A stretch of DNA of 64,000 nt from Pseudoalteromonas sp. DL-6 (GTDB taxonomy: Bacteria > Pseudomonadota > Gammaproteobacteria > Enterobacterales > Alteromonadaceae), in assembly GCF_004328665.1 (NCBI RefSeq), contig NZ_CP019770.1, positions 248,001 to 312,000 on the forward strand, written 5' to 3'. A program made the translations under genes and the position numbers. Below are positions 49,955-59,419 of this stretch, piece after piece; the stretch's first letter is position 1, and every line of letters begins with the position of its first letter. The notes below the pieces were generated by a model that made no database searches, was not told where the DNA came from, and was given only the letters and a program-made list of their open reading frames with translations.

Positions 49955-51142
49955 ATGACCTTAACTGAGCAATTTTCTGCCCTCGACTCGTTGCTAATGA
50001 ATACCCGCTCGTATTGGCAGTGTACTGCGTTTGATTTTGACGTCTTACCTTGGCCTGAATTACATGCACCCTTAAGCGCTTTGTCTGACCAGGCAGTTGC
50101 CGAGTTAGACTCTGATCAAGAGCAGCTTTATCAGTTTTTTTCATCTTATATTCCCGCTGTTGAGCAACTTAGCCGATTAGTGTCATTACCTGCCATTCCC
50201 AACAGTCGAAAGGAATACCCGTTTTGGATCAGTAATGGTATTAAAGGTCGAAAGTTTACTCAGTTACAAGACTTTGTTGGCGCATTACCCGCTAGTAGCC
50301 AGCCTGTATTGGAGTGGTGTGCAGGTAAAGGCCATTTAGGACGAATGTTAGCTTTTAATGGTGCGCAAAGTGTCCACAGCGTTGAGCTACAATCTCATTT
50401 GTGTGAACAAGGGCAAAAAAGTGCTCAGCAGCAGGGACTGGCAATGCAATTTAGCCAAGCCGATGTCCTCAAAGATAATACTCAGGATTTTTTCAACCCA
50501 CACACTCATGCCGTCGCTTTACATGCCTGCGGCGCGTTACACCAAACTTTTATGCATCAAGCTAGTGCGGCAAAAGTACCACAAATTAGCTTTTCACCTT
50601 GTTGCTATCATTTATTTACTGATAATAATTACCAAGTGATGAGCGAGTACGCTCAGCAAAGCAGGCTTAATTTAACCCACAGAGATTTAAAGCTCGCCCT
50701 GCAAGAAACGGTTACAGCTCCTTCGCGAGTAGGTAAAGTGCGAAAAACAGAAGTGGAGTGGCGACTTGGATTTGATGCCTTAAGAAAGTCACTTACTGGT
50801 GAGTCAGTGTATGTCAGCGTTCCTTCAGTAAATAAAGCGATATTTTCAGATTCGTTTGCAGCGTTTTGTAACTGGGCAGCTGATAAAAAAGCTTTAAAGC
50901 TACCAAAAGATATTGATTACAATAAGTTTTTATTGATTGGGCAGGCGCGAAAAAAAGTAACAGAGCGAGTTGAACTGGTTCGACATGTGTTTAGAAGAGC
51001 AATAGAAGTTTGGCTTGTGCTCGATCGTGCTTTATATTTGCAGCAGCAAGGCTATGACGTCAGTGTTAATACATTTTGTGAGAAGCAATTAACACCCCGT
51101 AATATTTTAATTTTAGCCAGTTTAAAAACGCCCTCGACCTAA
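49955..51142 (+). CDS. SAM-dependent methyltransferase, class I fold
   Basis: 395-aa soluble protein. The SAM-binding motif I is VLEWCAGKGHLGRML (about 115-129), with an acidic motif II (VHSVELQ), then ALHACGALHQTFM and SFSPCCYHL, resembling the methyltransferase domain group of GSTCD-like proteins (Methyltransf_32 type). A CCYH motif downstream of motif IV is characteristic of that group. Substrate unknown; could modify tRNA or protein. Has its own promoter; the carbonic anhydrase gene starts 10 bp after its stop, so they are probably co-transcribed. Confidence 0.85.
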   Translation: MTLTEQFSALDSLLMNTRSYWQCTAFDFDVLPWPELHAPLSALSDQAVAELDSDQEQLYQFFSSYIPAVEQLSRLVSLPAIPNSRKEYPFWISNGIKGRKFTQLQDFVGALPASSQPVLEWCAGKGHLGRMLAFNGAQSVHSVELQSHLCEQGQKSAQQQGLAMQFSQADVLKDNTQDFFNPHTHAVALHACGALHQTFMHQASAAKVPQISFSPCCYHLFTDNNYQVMSEYAQQSRLNLTHRDLKLALQETVTAPSRVGKVRKTEVEWRLGFDALRKSLTGESVYVSVPSVNKAIFSDSFAAFCNWAADKKALKLPKDIDYNKFLLIGQARKKVTERVELVRHVFRRAIEVWLVLDRALYLQQQGYDVSVNTFCEKQLTPRNILILASLKTPST

Positions 51143-51152
51143 AAGAGATGTA

Positions 51153-51818
51153 ATGAGAAATTTAAATAACTTACTAGAAAATAATAAACGCTGGGCATCA
51201 AGAACGAGCGAAGCGAACCCTGAATTTTTTAAAATTTTATCGATGCAACAAAACCCAGAATACTTATGGATTGGTTGCTCTGACTCACGGGTGCCAGCTA
51301 ATCAAATTGTTGATTTACTGCCGGGTGAGCTGTTTGTGCACCGTAATGTTGCCAACGTAGTCGTTCACACCGATCATAATTGTTTATCGGTTATGCAGTA
51401 CGCGGTCGAAGTATTAAAAGTAAAGCATATTATGGTAGTTGGCCACTACGGTTGCGGTGGCGTGCAAGCGGTACTAAATGAGGACCGCTTTGGCTTTATT
51501 GATAACTGGCTTCGCCACGTTGGTGATGTAAAAGAAAAACACCTAGAGCAACTTAATGCTCTGCCAGAAAAACAACGCCTGGATCGTTTAATAGAACTCA
51601 ATGTGATTGAGCAAGTGCGTAACGTATCACGAACCAGCATTGTTCAAGATGCATGGTTAAGAGGCCAGGAACTCACGGTGCATGGTTGGGTATATGGCTT
51701 AGAAAATGGTCATTTGCATGACTTAGAATCGGTAGTTAGTTGTGCCGAAGAAGAGTGTGAAAGCTATAAAAAAGCAGTACACCATGTACTAAATAAATCT
51801 GCGGACAGTCACCTTTAA
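51153..51818 (+). CDS. can: beta-class carbonic anhydrase
   Basis: 221 aa (220 in E. coli Can). Interconverts CO2 and bicarbonate in the cytoplasm. Zinc ligands and the Asp-Arg dyad are at the same numbers as in E. coli: Cys42, Asp44, Arg46 (CSDSRVP), His98 and Cys101 (GHYGCGG). Its stop is followed after one base by the next gene. Confidence 0.97.
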   Translation: MRNLNNLLENNKRWASRTSEANPEFFKILSMQQNPEYLWIGCSDSRVPANQIVDLLPGELFVHRNVANVVVHTDHNCLSVMQYAVEVLKVKHIMVVGHYGCGGVQAVLNEDRFGFIDNWLRHVGDVKEKHLEQLNALPEKQRLDRLIELNVIEQVRNVSRTSIVQDAWLRGQELTVHGWVYGLENGHLHDLESVVSCAEEECESYKKAVHHVLNKSADSHL

Positions 51819-51819
51819 T

Positions 51820-52464
51820 ATGGCTAAAACGGCGCTAATAATCGGCAGTACCGGCTTAGTTGGCAGCCAGTTATTACAGCAGCTGTTAGCATCTCCTTGC
51901 TATTCAAAGGTAGTGAGTTTATCGCGCCGCCAATTAGACTTTTCCCACCCTAAATTAATTAGCCATGTTATTGATTTTGAAAGTTTGACGCATTATGTTG
52001 AATTGTTCAAAGGTGACGTGTTCTTTTCTTGCTTAGGGACCACATTAAAGCAAGCGGGTAGTGTGGCTGCACAACGTAAAGTTGATTTTGAATACCAATT
52101 TATTTGCGCGCAAATGGCGGCCAATAACGCTGTTCCGCATTATTGTTTGGTATCGTCAAGTGGCGCAAATGCACATAGTATGAGCCGTTACCTAAAAATA
52201 AAAGGGGAGCTTGAGCAGCAGGTAAAGCAGCTTGGCTTTGCACGCTTGAGTATTTTGCAACCGTCTTTATTAGTCGGCGAGCGTTCAGAGCTTAGAATTG
52301 CAGAAAAGCTCGGTGAGGTGGTACTTCCACTGCTGACGCGTTTTGGCATCCTCAAACGGTATAGACCCATTACCGGTGAGCAAGTAGCTAATAAATTGCT
52401 GAGGGTAAGCATAGAGCAGCAACAAGCAACGGGTTACTATGTGCTGGACGAGCTATTTGAATAA
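51820..52464 (+). CDS. NAD(P)-binding Rossmann-fold oxidoreductase (YbjT/HTATIP2-like)
   Basis: 214-aa atypical short-chain dehydrogenase-like protein. N-terminal dinucleotide motif GSTGLVGSQLL (about 8-18), FSCLGTTLKQAGS, YCLVSSSGANA and a long helical region with YLKIKGELEQQV, where a YxxxK-like pair may be the remnant active site. Related to HTATIP2/TIP30 proteins; the reaction is unknown. Co-directional with can, one base apart. Confidence 0.85.
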   Translation: MAKTALIIGSTGLVGSQLLQQLLASPCYSKVVSLSRRQLDFSHPKLISHVIDFESLTHYVELFKGDVFFSCLGTTLKQAGSVAAQRKVDFEYQFICAQMAANNAVPHYCLVSSSGANAHSMSRYLKIKGELEQQVKQLGFARLSILQPSLLVGERSELRIAEKLGEVVLPLLTRFGILKRYRPITGEQVANKLLRVSIEQQQATGYYVLDELFE

Positions 52465-52474
52465 CTGAGTGATT

Positions 52475-52505
52475 AGCGCCATAAAGCAGGTTCGTCTATG
52501 GCGTT
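52475..52505. terminator. hairpin between convergent genes
   Basis: AGCGCCATA and TATGGCGTT pair (9 bp, one G-U) around a 13-nt loop between the oxidoreductase and ubiK. T richness after it is moderate on the plus strand (ATATTTATT). Probable shared terminator, weak. Confidence 0.5.
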
Positions 52506-52512
52506 ATATTTA

Positions 52513-52776
52513 TTATTCAGCGTCTGTTTTTGCTGATAATTGCTGTTCAAGTATCGCTACTTTTGCTTCTAATTCAGTTAGCTTTTCACGGGTGCGGATC
52601 AGCACTTGGCTTTGAATATCAAACTCTTCACGGCTTACAAAGTCCATTTCGGCAAGCTTATTTTGTAACACTTGCTTGGTTTTACCTTCAAGTGTGTCAG
52701 CCAGGTTTTTTACGCCTTGTGGCATGTTATTAGTGATCTGTTTCGCAATTTCTTCAAGTTTTGCTGGGTTAATCAT
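52513..52776 (-). CDS. ubiK: ubiquinone biosynthesis accessory factor UbiK (BMFP family)
   Basis: 87 aa. The start MINPAKLEEIAKQITNNMPQ and the C-terminal coiled coil (LIRTREKLTELEAKVAILEQQL) are typical of UbiK/YqiC, a trimeric factor that assists the soluble ubiquinone synthesis complex with UbiJ. Stand-alone gene, divergent from rep. Confidence 0.93.
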   Translation of the reverse strand: MINPAKLEEIAKQITNNMPQGVKNLADTLEGKTKQVLQNKLAEMDFVSREEFDIQSQVLIRTREKLTELEAKVAILEQQLSAKTDAE

Positions 52777-52889
52777 AGTCGTCCCTTGCCTGTTGCCTAA
52801 AATGATAATAACTAATATTACCTTATTGGCTAGGCGTATTGTAGTGATTACGTTAAAATTGCCCGTCTTTTTGCAATCAGCTGGTCGTT

Positions 52890-54908
52890 ATGAAACTCAA
52901 TCCTAAACAAGATGAAGCGGTAAAGTACATTAGTGGTCCTTGCTTAGTATTAGCCGGCGCAGGCTCGGGTAAAACACGAGTTATCACCAACAAAATTGCG
53001 TACTTAGTACAGAAATGTGAGTATCAAGCGCGTAATATTGCGGCGGTTACCTTTACCAATAAAGCGGCTAAAGAAATGCGCGAGCGGGTTTTGCAAACCT
53101 TAGGCAAACAAGAGTCTAAAGGCTTATGGGTGTCTACCTTTCATACGCTTGGGCTTGAAATCATCAAAAAAGAGTTAAAAACACTGGGTTTTAAGCCTGG
53201 TTTTTCGCTGTTTGACGACCAAGATACGAATCAATTACTTGCTGATTTAACCGAAGACGAGCTTAAAAAAGATAAAGACCTATTGAACCTGCTAAAAATG
53301 CAAATTGGTAGCTGGAAGAATGAACTCATTTTACCAGAGCGAGCTATTGGTGAAGCACGCGATGCACAAAAGTCTTTATTTGCGCAGCTTTATGCGCGCT
53401 ATCAAAATCAATTAAGAGCGTATAACGCGCTGGATTTTGATGATTTAATTATGATCCCCACACTGCTTTTAAGCAGTAATGCTACATCACGTGAGCGTTG
53501 GCAACAGCGTTTTCGCTATTTATTAGTAGATGAATATCAAGATACCAATACCAGCCAATATCAATTAGTGAAATTACTAGTAGGCGAACGAGCACGCTTT
53601 ACTGTGGTGGGAGACGACGATCAGTCAATTTACTCTTGGCGTGGTGCTCGTCCACAAAACTTGGTGTTATTAAGTAAAGATTACCCTGGGCTTCGATTAA
53701 TAAAACTAGAACAAAACTACCGTAGTGCTGGGCGCATTCTTAAAGCAGCCAATATCTTAATTGCAAATAACCCCCATGAGTTTGAAAAGAAGCTGTTTAG
53801 TGAGTTGGGCTATGGTGAGCAAATTAAAGTCATTGGTTGTCGCGATGAAGAACATGAATCAGAACGTGTGGTTGCAGAGATTATTTCTCATAAATTTATG
53901 AAACGTACCAGCTATAAAGATTACGCTATTTTGTACCGAGGTAACCACCAAGCGCGTGGTTTTGAAAAGTCGTTAATGAGTAACCGTATCCCGTATAAAA
54001 TTAGTGGCGGGATGTCGTTTTTTTCACGTTCTGAAATTAAAGATATCATGGCTTACTTGCGTCTATTGGTGAATCAAGATGATGACAATGCTTTTTTAAG
54101 AATTGTGAATACGCCACGTCGTGAAATAGGTACGGTCACGCTTGAAAAGCTTGGCACCTTAGCTAATGAAAAACACCAAAGCTTGTTTGCGACCTGCTTT
54201 GATAACGACTTAGGGTATAGATTAAAAGGCCGTGGTTTAAATGCATTATCAGGGTTTGCTAGGTGGGTGGTTGAGCTTTCAGATAACGCAGTGCGCAGTG
54301 ATACACTGGAGGCGGTTAAAGATTTAGTGCGTAATATTAATTACGAGGCTTACTTGTATGAATCATCGCCAAGTGCCAAAGCCGCCGAAATGCGGATGAA
54401 AAATGTCTCGGAGCTGTATCGTTGGATAACAGACATGTTAACAGGTGATGCCGATAATCCGCCAATGACACTGGCTGAAGTGGTTAGTAAGTTGACCCTG
54501 CGCGATATGCTTGAGCGTAACGAAGAAGAAGATGAAGCTGATGCGGTACAATTACTAACTTTGCATGCCTCAAAAGGGCTCGAGTATCCCTATGTATTTA
54601 TGGTGGGTATGGAAGAAGGATTGTTACCACACCAAGTAAGCATTGACGAAGATAATGTTGATGAAGAACGCCGCCTTGCGTATGTAGGAATCACCCGCGC
54701 GCAACAAGAGCTCACCTTAACCTATGCTAAAATCCGTCGTCAGTTTGGTGAAACATCGCAAACAGAGCTCAGCCGGTTTGTGCAAGAGTTACCGCAAGAT
54801 GACTTAGCCTTTGAAAACAAAAAAGCGCCTAACACCCAAGCTGAGCGTATGGAAAAAGGCCAAGCGCGGGTTGCCAACTTAAGAGCGATGCTGAAAAAGC
54901 CGCAATAA
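52890..54908 (+). CDS. rep: ATP-dependent DNA helicase Rep
   Basis: 672 aa (673 in E. coli). Superfamily 1A 3'-5' helicase that removes proteins ahead of the replication fork. Walker [11 protein letters not shown] (about 22-31), [20 protein letters not shown] (about 215-221), [13 protein letters not shown] and the C-terminal [12 protein letters not shown] motif are present. The 113-bp gap from ubiK must hold divergent promoters. Confidence 0.96.
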   Translation: MKLNPKQDEAVKYISGPCLVLAGAGSGKTRVITNKIAYLVQKCEYQARNIAAVTFTNKAAKEMRERVLQTLGKQESKGLWVSTFHTLGLEIIKKELKTLGFKPGFSLFDDQDTNQLLADLTEDELKKDKDLLNLLKMQIGSWKNELILPERAIGEARDAQKSLFAQLYARYQNQLRAYNALDFDDLIMIPTLLLSSNATSRERWQQRFRYLLVDEYQDTNTSQYQLVKLLVGERARFTVVGDDDQSIYSWRGARPQNLVLLSKDYPGLRLIKLEQNYRSAGRILKAANILIANNPHEFEKKLFSELGYGEQIKVIGCRDEEHESERVVAEIISHKFMKRTSYKDYAILYRGNHQARGFEKSLMSNRIPYKISGGMSFFSRSEIKDIMAYLRLLVNQDDDNAFLRIVNTPRREIGTVTLEKLGTLANEKHQSLFATCFDNDLGYRLKGRGLNALSGFARWVVELSDNAVRSDTLEAVKDLVRNINYEAYLYESSPSAKAAEMRMKNVSELYRWITDMLTGDADNPPMTLAEVVSKLTLRDMLERNEEEDEADAVQLLTLHASKGLEYPYVFMVGMEEGLLPHQVSIDEDNVDEERRLAYVGITRAQQELTLTYAKIRRQFGETSQTELSRFVQELPQDDLAFENKKAPNTQAERMEKGQARVANLRAMLKKPQ

Positions 54909-54921
54909 TATATGTTTAGTG

Positions 54922-57486
54922 TTATTTTAATTCTGAATTTTTAAGTGTGGCTGACATAGCGCTAGTTAGTGGGTGCTGTTTAGCAACAAATAGGTTTAGA
55001 CCGTGTTTATCTAAAAGGGCTCTAAAGTTTAATATTGACGGGCCTTTAGCTATTACTTTGATACGTTTAAGCTTAGTAATAGCAAGCACCCCCTGCAACT
55101 GCAAATCGTAGCATTCTTGCTGTAATATTCGCTTACTAAAGGTGGAGCTAAGCAGTAAATAATCACACTCTATCTCAGTCAGCAAATTAAGCTCGCATTT
55201 GTCTTTTGCGAAATTGTTCAAGCCAATCGAGTAACCGTTCTTTTTAAGTTGTTTTAAGTTTTCTAATTGCAGCGAACTGGCATAACGCAACTCTTGCTCA
55301 TCAAATAATAAGCAAAGCTGGTCACTGTTTACCGACTGTTTTAGTGTCGCTTTTAGTAAAGAAAACTCATGCTCTTCTAACAGTAAGCTTGAGCAAGGCA
55401 ATAGCGCAACGGCTATTTCTGCATGTTGTGCTTGTTTATAAGCTTGTTGAATGAGTTGTAGTTCAACTTTGGCATGTTGCTCTTTATCATTAGCAAACTT
55501 CTTTAAAATATCAAAGCTGGTAAAGCCAAGGACTGGGTGTTCACCAAAAGCCTCAAATAACGATGCACACTGATAATGCTCATCTAAGGTGATAATATCT
55601 GAACTACGAAACGTCATAGGTAATACATCAAGATGATGCAATGTTTGTGACTCGTGTTGCAACATAGGCTCAGTGAGCAGTGGGTGAAATAACTCGAAGC
55701 GGTTTTTTCCTGAATTCTTAGCATAATACATAGCTGCATCGGCGTCGCGAATGATTTCATCGGTATGTTTATAGCTTTGCTTTGAGTAGGTAATCCCAAT
55801 ACTGGCACCACTTTGTACACACACACCTTTAGTACAAAATGGCTTTTGCATAATTTTAATTATGCGATTGGCAACATCTTCTGCCTGGTTTGGCTCAGTC
55901 AGGTGGGTCAGTAATACTACAAACTCATCTCCGCCTAAACGCGCTAATAAGTCATGTTCACGAATACATTGTGAGAATAATTTGCTAACACTAATTAAAA
56001 ACTCATCACCGGCATGATGCCCGAGTTGATCATTAATATCTTTAAACTTATCAAGATCAATAAACAGCACTGCAAAGTGTTCATCGCTGTGGCGTTGATA
56101 ATACTGTAGGGTTTTTTCTAATTGAGTTAAAAATAAATTCCGATTTGGTAAGCCAGTTAGTGAGTCGTGATGAGCATCGTGATAAAGCTGTTGTTCTATT
56201 TTTTTACGCTCATCAATTTGCATTTGCAAATGTAAATTTGCTTGGCTTAATTCTTTAGTTTTTTCATCAACCCGTGAAGCAAGCTCTTGGTGGCTCTTTT
56301 TTAGCGCCTGTGAAGCTAATTTTGTTTGTAACACCGTGGCAATTTGATGCGATACAAAGGTGATCAGTTCTGCATCATCGTGTGTGAAAAGGTGTTCATT
56401 ATTATAAGCCTGGCAAACAATTAAACCTATAACCCCTTGCGAGGTTTTTAGCGGGGCACCTAGCCAGCTGGTGGCTCTCTTCGATTCATCAATTGGTTTC
56501 TCACGCTCTACAATGCCGCTATTTAATAACTCTTGCGCTCTTTGCGGGTGAATTATTTGTGTTTCTTCGGTGCTGATCACCAGTTCGCTATAACCCTTTG
56601 CAAAACGCCTTGGTTGGGTGCTGCCTTGAAATTCATCAACACTGTAAGGAAAGCTGATCCAACCCGATTCTTTATCATAGAAGGCAATATAAAGGTTTTT
56701 CGCGTAAGTAATGGTTTTTATTATTTCGTGTATTTGAAAATAAGCATCATCTAAGTTTTTAGCTTGAGTTGTTAGCTCTGAAATTTTAAATAATATCTGC
56801 TGGCGTTGCAGGGCACTTTTTCGCTGTTGTATTTCAATGTTTAATGCGTCATTACTTTGCGTTAATGCCCGGGTTCTTAGTTTTACTTCTGATTCGAGTA
56901 ACTCTCGTTTTTTAACCCGTTCAATTGCGGTGGCTAAATAGAGTGACATGGCTTCAAGCAGGTTGATTTGTTGCGAACTATAACCTTGTTGTGTGTCGTA
57001 ACTTTGCGCGGCTAACACGCCAATTATGTTTTTTTCTTGGTAAACGGGGACGCCTACCCAATGTTCTGCAGGTGTACCTAATGCTCTAAATAAGCCTTGT
57101 TGGGCAGCATCATGCATTTGCTGTTTGGTAAAGTAAGTGGTTTTCCCTTGCTTGAAGACATAACCCGTTGCGCCTTCTTCAAAATTATTATCTCGATTAA
57201 GTGCCACCGCAATACCATCTTTTTCATCAGAGAAATAAGACAATTCCAACTGTTGCGATTGGGGGTCAACCAGTACCACATAAAAGCTTTTACTCGGAAC
57301 ATACTTTTGTAAAATGTCATGAATAGCAGGGTAGAGTAAGGTTAATTCGGCAACAGTACTTGCCTGCTCTGATAATTGTATCAGAGCATTGTGGAGGTGG
57401 TAGGCATGTTTGTACTTTTTTAATAGTGCTTTTAGTCGTTTATTTTGGCGCACTACGCTATTAGGTACAGTGAGTTTATCTTCCAA
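54922..57486 (-). CDS. GAF-GAF-GGDEF protein with degenerate EAL domain
   Basis: 854-aa cytoplasmic signalling protein. Two GAF domains (about 37-195 and 240-395), a coiled coil (about 395-440), a GGDEF domain (about 445-605) with ARLGGDEFVVLL and an I-site RxxD five residues before it (REHD), and a C-terminal EAL-like domain (about 640-845). The cyclase site and product-inhibition site look intact. The EAL domain keeps the fold pattern but its catalytic positions are lost: the usual DDFG reads NNFA, and AEGVE reads AKGPS. Likely a sensor-controlled c-di-GMP synthase whose EAL part is a binding or structural module. Confidence 0.92.
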   Translation of the reverse strand: MEDKLTVPNSVVRQNKRLKALLKKYKHAYHLHNALIQLSEQASTVAELTLLYPAIHDILQKYVPSKSFYVVLVDPQSQQLELSYFSDEKDGIAVALNRDNNFEEGATGYVFKQGKTTYFTKQQMHDAAQQGLFRALGTPAEHWVGVPVYQEKNIIGVLAAQSYDTQQGYSSQQINLLEAMSLYLATAIERVKKRELLESEVKLRTRALTQSNDALNIEIQQRKSALQRQQILFKISELTTQAKNLDDAYFQIHEIIKTITYAKNLYIAFYDKESGWISFPYSVDEFQGSTQPRRFAKGYSELVISTEETQIIHPQRAQELLNSGIVEREKPIDESKRATSWLGAPLKTSQGVIGLIVCQAYNNEHLFTHDDAELITFVSHQIATVLQTKLASQALKKSHQELASRVDEKTKELSQANLHLQMQIDERKKIEQQLYHDAHHDSLTGLPNRNLFLTQLEKTLQYYQRHSDEHFAVLFIDLDKFKDINDQLGHHAGDEFLISVSKLFSQCIREHDLLARLGGDEFVVLLTHLTEPNQAEDVANRIIKIMQKPFCTKGVCVQSGASIGITYSKQSYKHTDEIIRDADAAMYYAKNSGKNRFELFHPLLTEPMLQHESQTLHHLDVLPMTFRSSDIITLDEHYQCASLFEAFGEHPVLGFTSFDILKKFANDKEQHAKVELQLIQQAYKQAQHAEIAVALLPCSSLLLEEHEFSLLKATLKQSVNSDQLCLLFDEQELRYASSLQLENLKQLKKNGYSIGLNNFAKDKCELNLLTEIECDYLLLSSTFSKRILQQECYDLQLQGVLAITKLKRIKVIAKGPSILNFRALLDKHGLNLFVAKQHPLTSAMSATLKNSELK

Positions 57487-57609
57487 TGATGTTTAACCAG
57501 TTATAATTGTTTTGTATAGTTATTAATCATTATAGTTCCACTTTTAACATTTTGCGTCAAGTAGATATTTTTCTTAATTGTGCAGCGAAAAGTCGGGAAT
57601 TAGGAACAA

Positions 57610-57637
57610 AAAAGGCTTACTAAAGAGTAAGCCTTTT
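57610..57637. terminator. cytochrome c5 terminator
   Basis: AAAAGGCTTACT, loop AAAG, AGTAAGCCTTTT: a 12-bp perfect stem with A/T flanks. On the minus strand it ends the cytochrome gene and lies upstream of the GGDEF gene. Confidence 0.88.
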
Positions 57638-57664
57638 ATTTAAAACTTTTTGCGCTAGCTAATT

Positions 57665-58057
57665 TTAGTTAGCAGTCATAAAGTCGATTGCTGCGCTTAT
57701 TTCATCATCAGAACAATCCATACACGTACCACGCGGTGGCATTGCATTAAAACCATTGATCGCATGGTCTAATAAGGTGTCACTACCTTTAGCAAGGCGC
57801 GGTGCCCAATCGTCAGCTGATTTAGGAGCGCCTAAAGCACCAGTGCCATGACAAGCAAAACAGGCTGCTTGATATACTTGCTCGCCTGAACGAGGACCCG
57901 TAGGTGCAGCAACCGCTACTTTCTCACCTTCAAGGTAAACAGCACCAATAGGCGCTAAACGTTTTTTAATTGCATCTTCAGTCATAGAGTTATCATATGG
58001 CTGTGCGTATGCGGTGGTTGCTAGCACAAGTAATGCTGCAGCTGATAGTTTTTTCAT
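57665..58057 (-). CDS. cytochrome c5 family protein
   Basis: 130 aa with a signal peptide (cleavage likely after TTAYA), so periplasmic. The haem c site CFACH is at about 86-90, and the distal Met is in NAMPPRG. Two further cysteines in CMDCSDDE form the disulfide typical of cytochrome c5. A small electron carrier; partner oxidases or reductases are not adjacent. Monocistronic by its own terminator. Confidence 0.93.
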   Translation of the reverse strand: MKKLSAAALLVLATTAYAQPYDNSMTEDAIKKRLAPIGAVYLEGEKVAVAAPTGPRSGEQVYQAACFACHGTGALGAPKSADDWAPRLAKGSDTLLDHAINGFNAMPPRGTCMDCSDDEISAAIDFMTAN

Positions 58058-58261
58058 TTTGCCTTGCCCACTTCAATTTGAACGTGATCAATCACGATTT
58101 TAAATGACGGAATTTAGAACAATTATAACTCCACTCAGTGATTTATAAAATGCTCAGAGTCGATTTTATTTATAAATACGACTAATGATTGTCCTAACTC
58201 AATAAATTACCAAGATAAAACGGGATCATTAGGCATATAAATGCGATCAGAACCCTTACGA

Positions 58262-58909
58262 CTAACTCATAACCAATACGTTACGTACTAGTTTTTCGAT
58301 TCCTACATCGGCATCCATAATTGATTGTGCCAACATATAAGCAGGCGTTGTAACTAGCTTATTGTTTTTATCAATAACAATATCATCCACTTTACACTCA
58401 ATATGCTCAGCGCCTAATGAAGTTAAAACATCGGCTGTGTCGCTATCATTACCAATAGTGATTTGTGGTTTATTATAAATGAATGGTAATAAAGCGGGTG
58501 CAATACACATATAGCCGGTGGCTTTGTTTGCTTTTGCAAATGCTTTACAAGCGCTGAGTACCTCGTCATTTACTTTTGCGTTAGTGCCATTAATAGCAAA
58601 GTCAGATAAGTTTTTAGCTACACCAAAGCCGCCAGGGATAATTAAAGCGTCAAATTGTGTAACGTCTAATTCTGTTAGTGATTTAATGTTACCACGGGTA
58701 ATACGAGCCGATTCTACTAATACATTACGCGGCTCTGCCATTTCCTCACCAGTAATGTGATTAAGGGTATGGTGCTGCGTAATATCGGGTGCAAAACACT
58801 GATACTGAGCATTATTTTTTTCAATGTGTAATAAAGTCAATACTACTTCATTAATTTCACTGCCATCAAATACGCCACAACCCGCTAAAATTACCGCTAC
58901 ATTTTTCAT
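58262..58909 (-). CDS. elbB: ElbB/GATase1-like glyoxalase
   Basis: 216 aa from the ATG at 58909, chosen because GGAG lies nine bases before it and MKNVAVILAGCGVFDGSE aligns with the start of E. coli ElbB; the frame is open further up to 58951. DJ-1/PfpI superfamily; the nucleophile-elbow cysteine is in YMCIAPALLPF and the oxyanion region in LIIPGGFGVAKNL. E. coli ElbB has glyoxalase activity in vitro and affects isoprenoid output, with uncertain physiological role. Divergent from polA. Confidence 0.93.
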   Translation of the reverse strand: MKNVAVILAGCGVFDGSEINEVVLTLLHIEKNNAQYQCFAPDITQHHTLNHITGEEMAEPRNVLVESARITRGNIKSLTELDVTQFDALIIPGGFGVAKNLSDFAINGTNAKVNDEVLSACKAFAKANKATGYMCIAPALLPFIYNKPQITIGNDSDTADVLTSLGAEHIECKVDDIVIDKNNKLVTTPAYMLAQSIMDADVGIEKLVRNVLVMS

Positions 58910-59059
58910 ATTATTTTGCTCCATAGAAGTCACTTTAATAAAGTTTAACACGACGAATCAGTCGATTTAAAAATTTATTTGCTGGTTTTTTAGCCGCAAA
59001 GTAAGTTGTTATGCGCTATATGCCATTTGATAACTAGTAAGGGTAAAAAAAATTATAAA

Positions 59060-59081
59060 GGATCGCTATGATCTTTGATCC
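59060..59081. promoter_or_regulatory. cluster of three GATC sites
   Basis: GATC occurs at 59061, 59070 and 59077 in a 21-bp inverted-repeat context (GGATC...GATCC). In Dam-methylating gammaproteobacteria such clusters can bind SeqA. Lies between elbB and polA. Confidence 0.45.
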
Positions 59082-59285
59082 ATTATGCTAGAATGCTCAT
59101 CCAGTTATTTAAATGGACGTAAATAATCAAAGTGGGTTACAACACCAGTAACGGTTTAAATGCCTTTTCCACATTGATAAAAAAATAATAAAAAAGAACC
59201 TCGAATTATCTTTTTTTAAACAAAACAATAAATTACAAACTAATCTAAGCATTTTGCTATGTTTCGGATGGATAGTTTGTGGGTG

Positions 59286-59306
59286 TTATCTACATAGTTA
59301 TCCACA
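59286..59306 (+). promoter_or_regulatory. two tandem DnaA boxes upstream of polA
   Basis: TTATCTACA (59286-59294, one mismatch) and a perfect TTATCCACA (59298-59306), same orientation, 12 bp apart. They lie about 115 bp before polA, downstream of a very AT-rich stretch (59160-59260). The remaining part of the 58910-59419 gap shows no ORF of note. Confidence 0.6.
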
Positions 59307-59419
59307 AGTTGCTAAAAATGTAGCGCCCTTAATCACATTAATTCACAGTCGTTTTATTTACTGCCTTATGGCATGCTTATACTTATATTACTTTTTTGTA
59401 TTTAGGATCCAATTTTACC

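Noticed and set aside
59160..59320. Chromosomal replication origin
   Set aside because: Only two DnaA boxes, and none of the usual origin neighbours (dnaA, dnaN, mnmG, mioC, parAB) in view. A polA regulatory region is the simpler reading.
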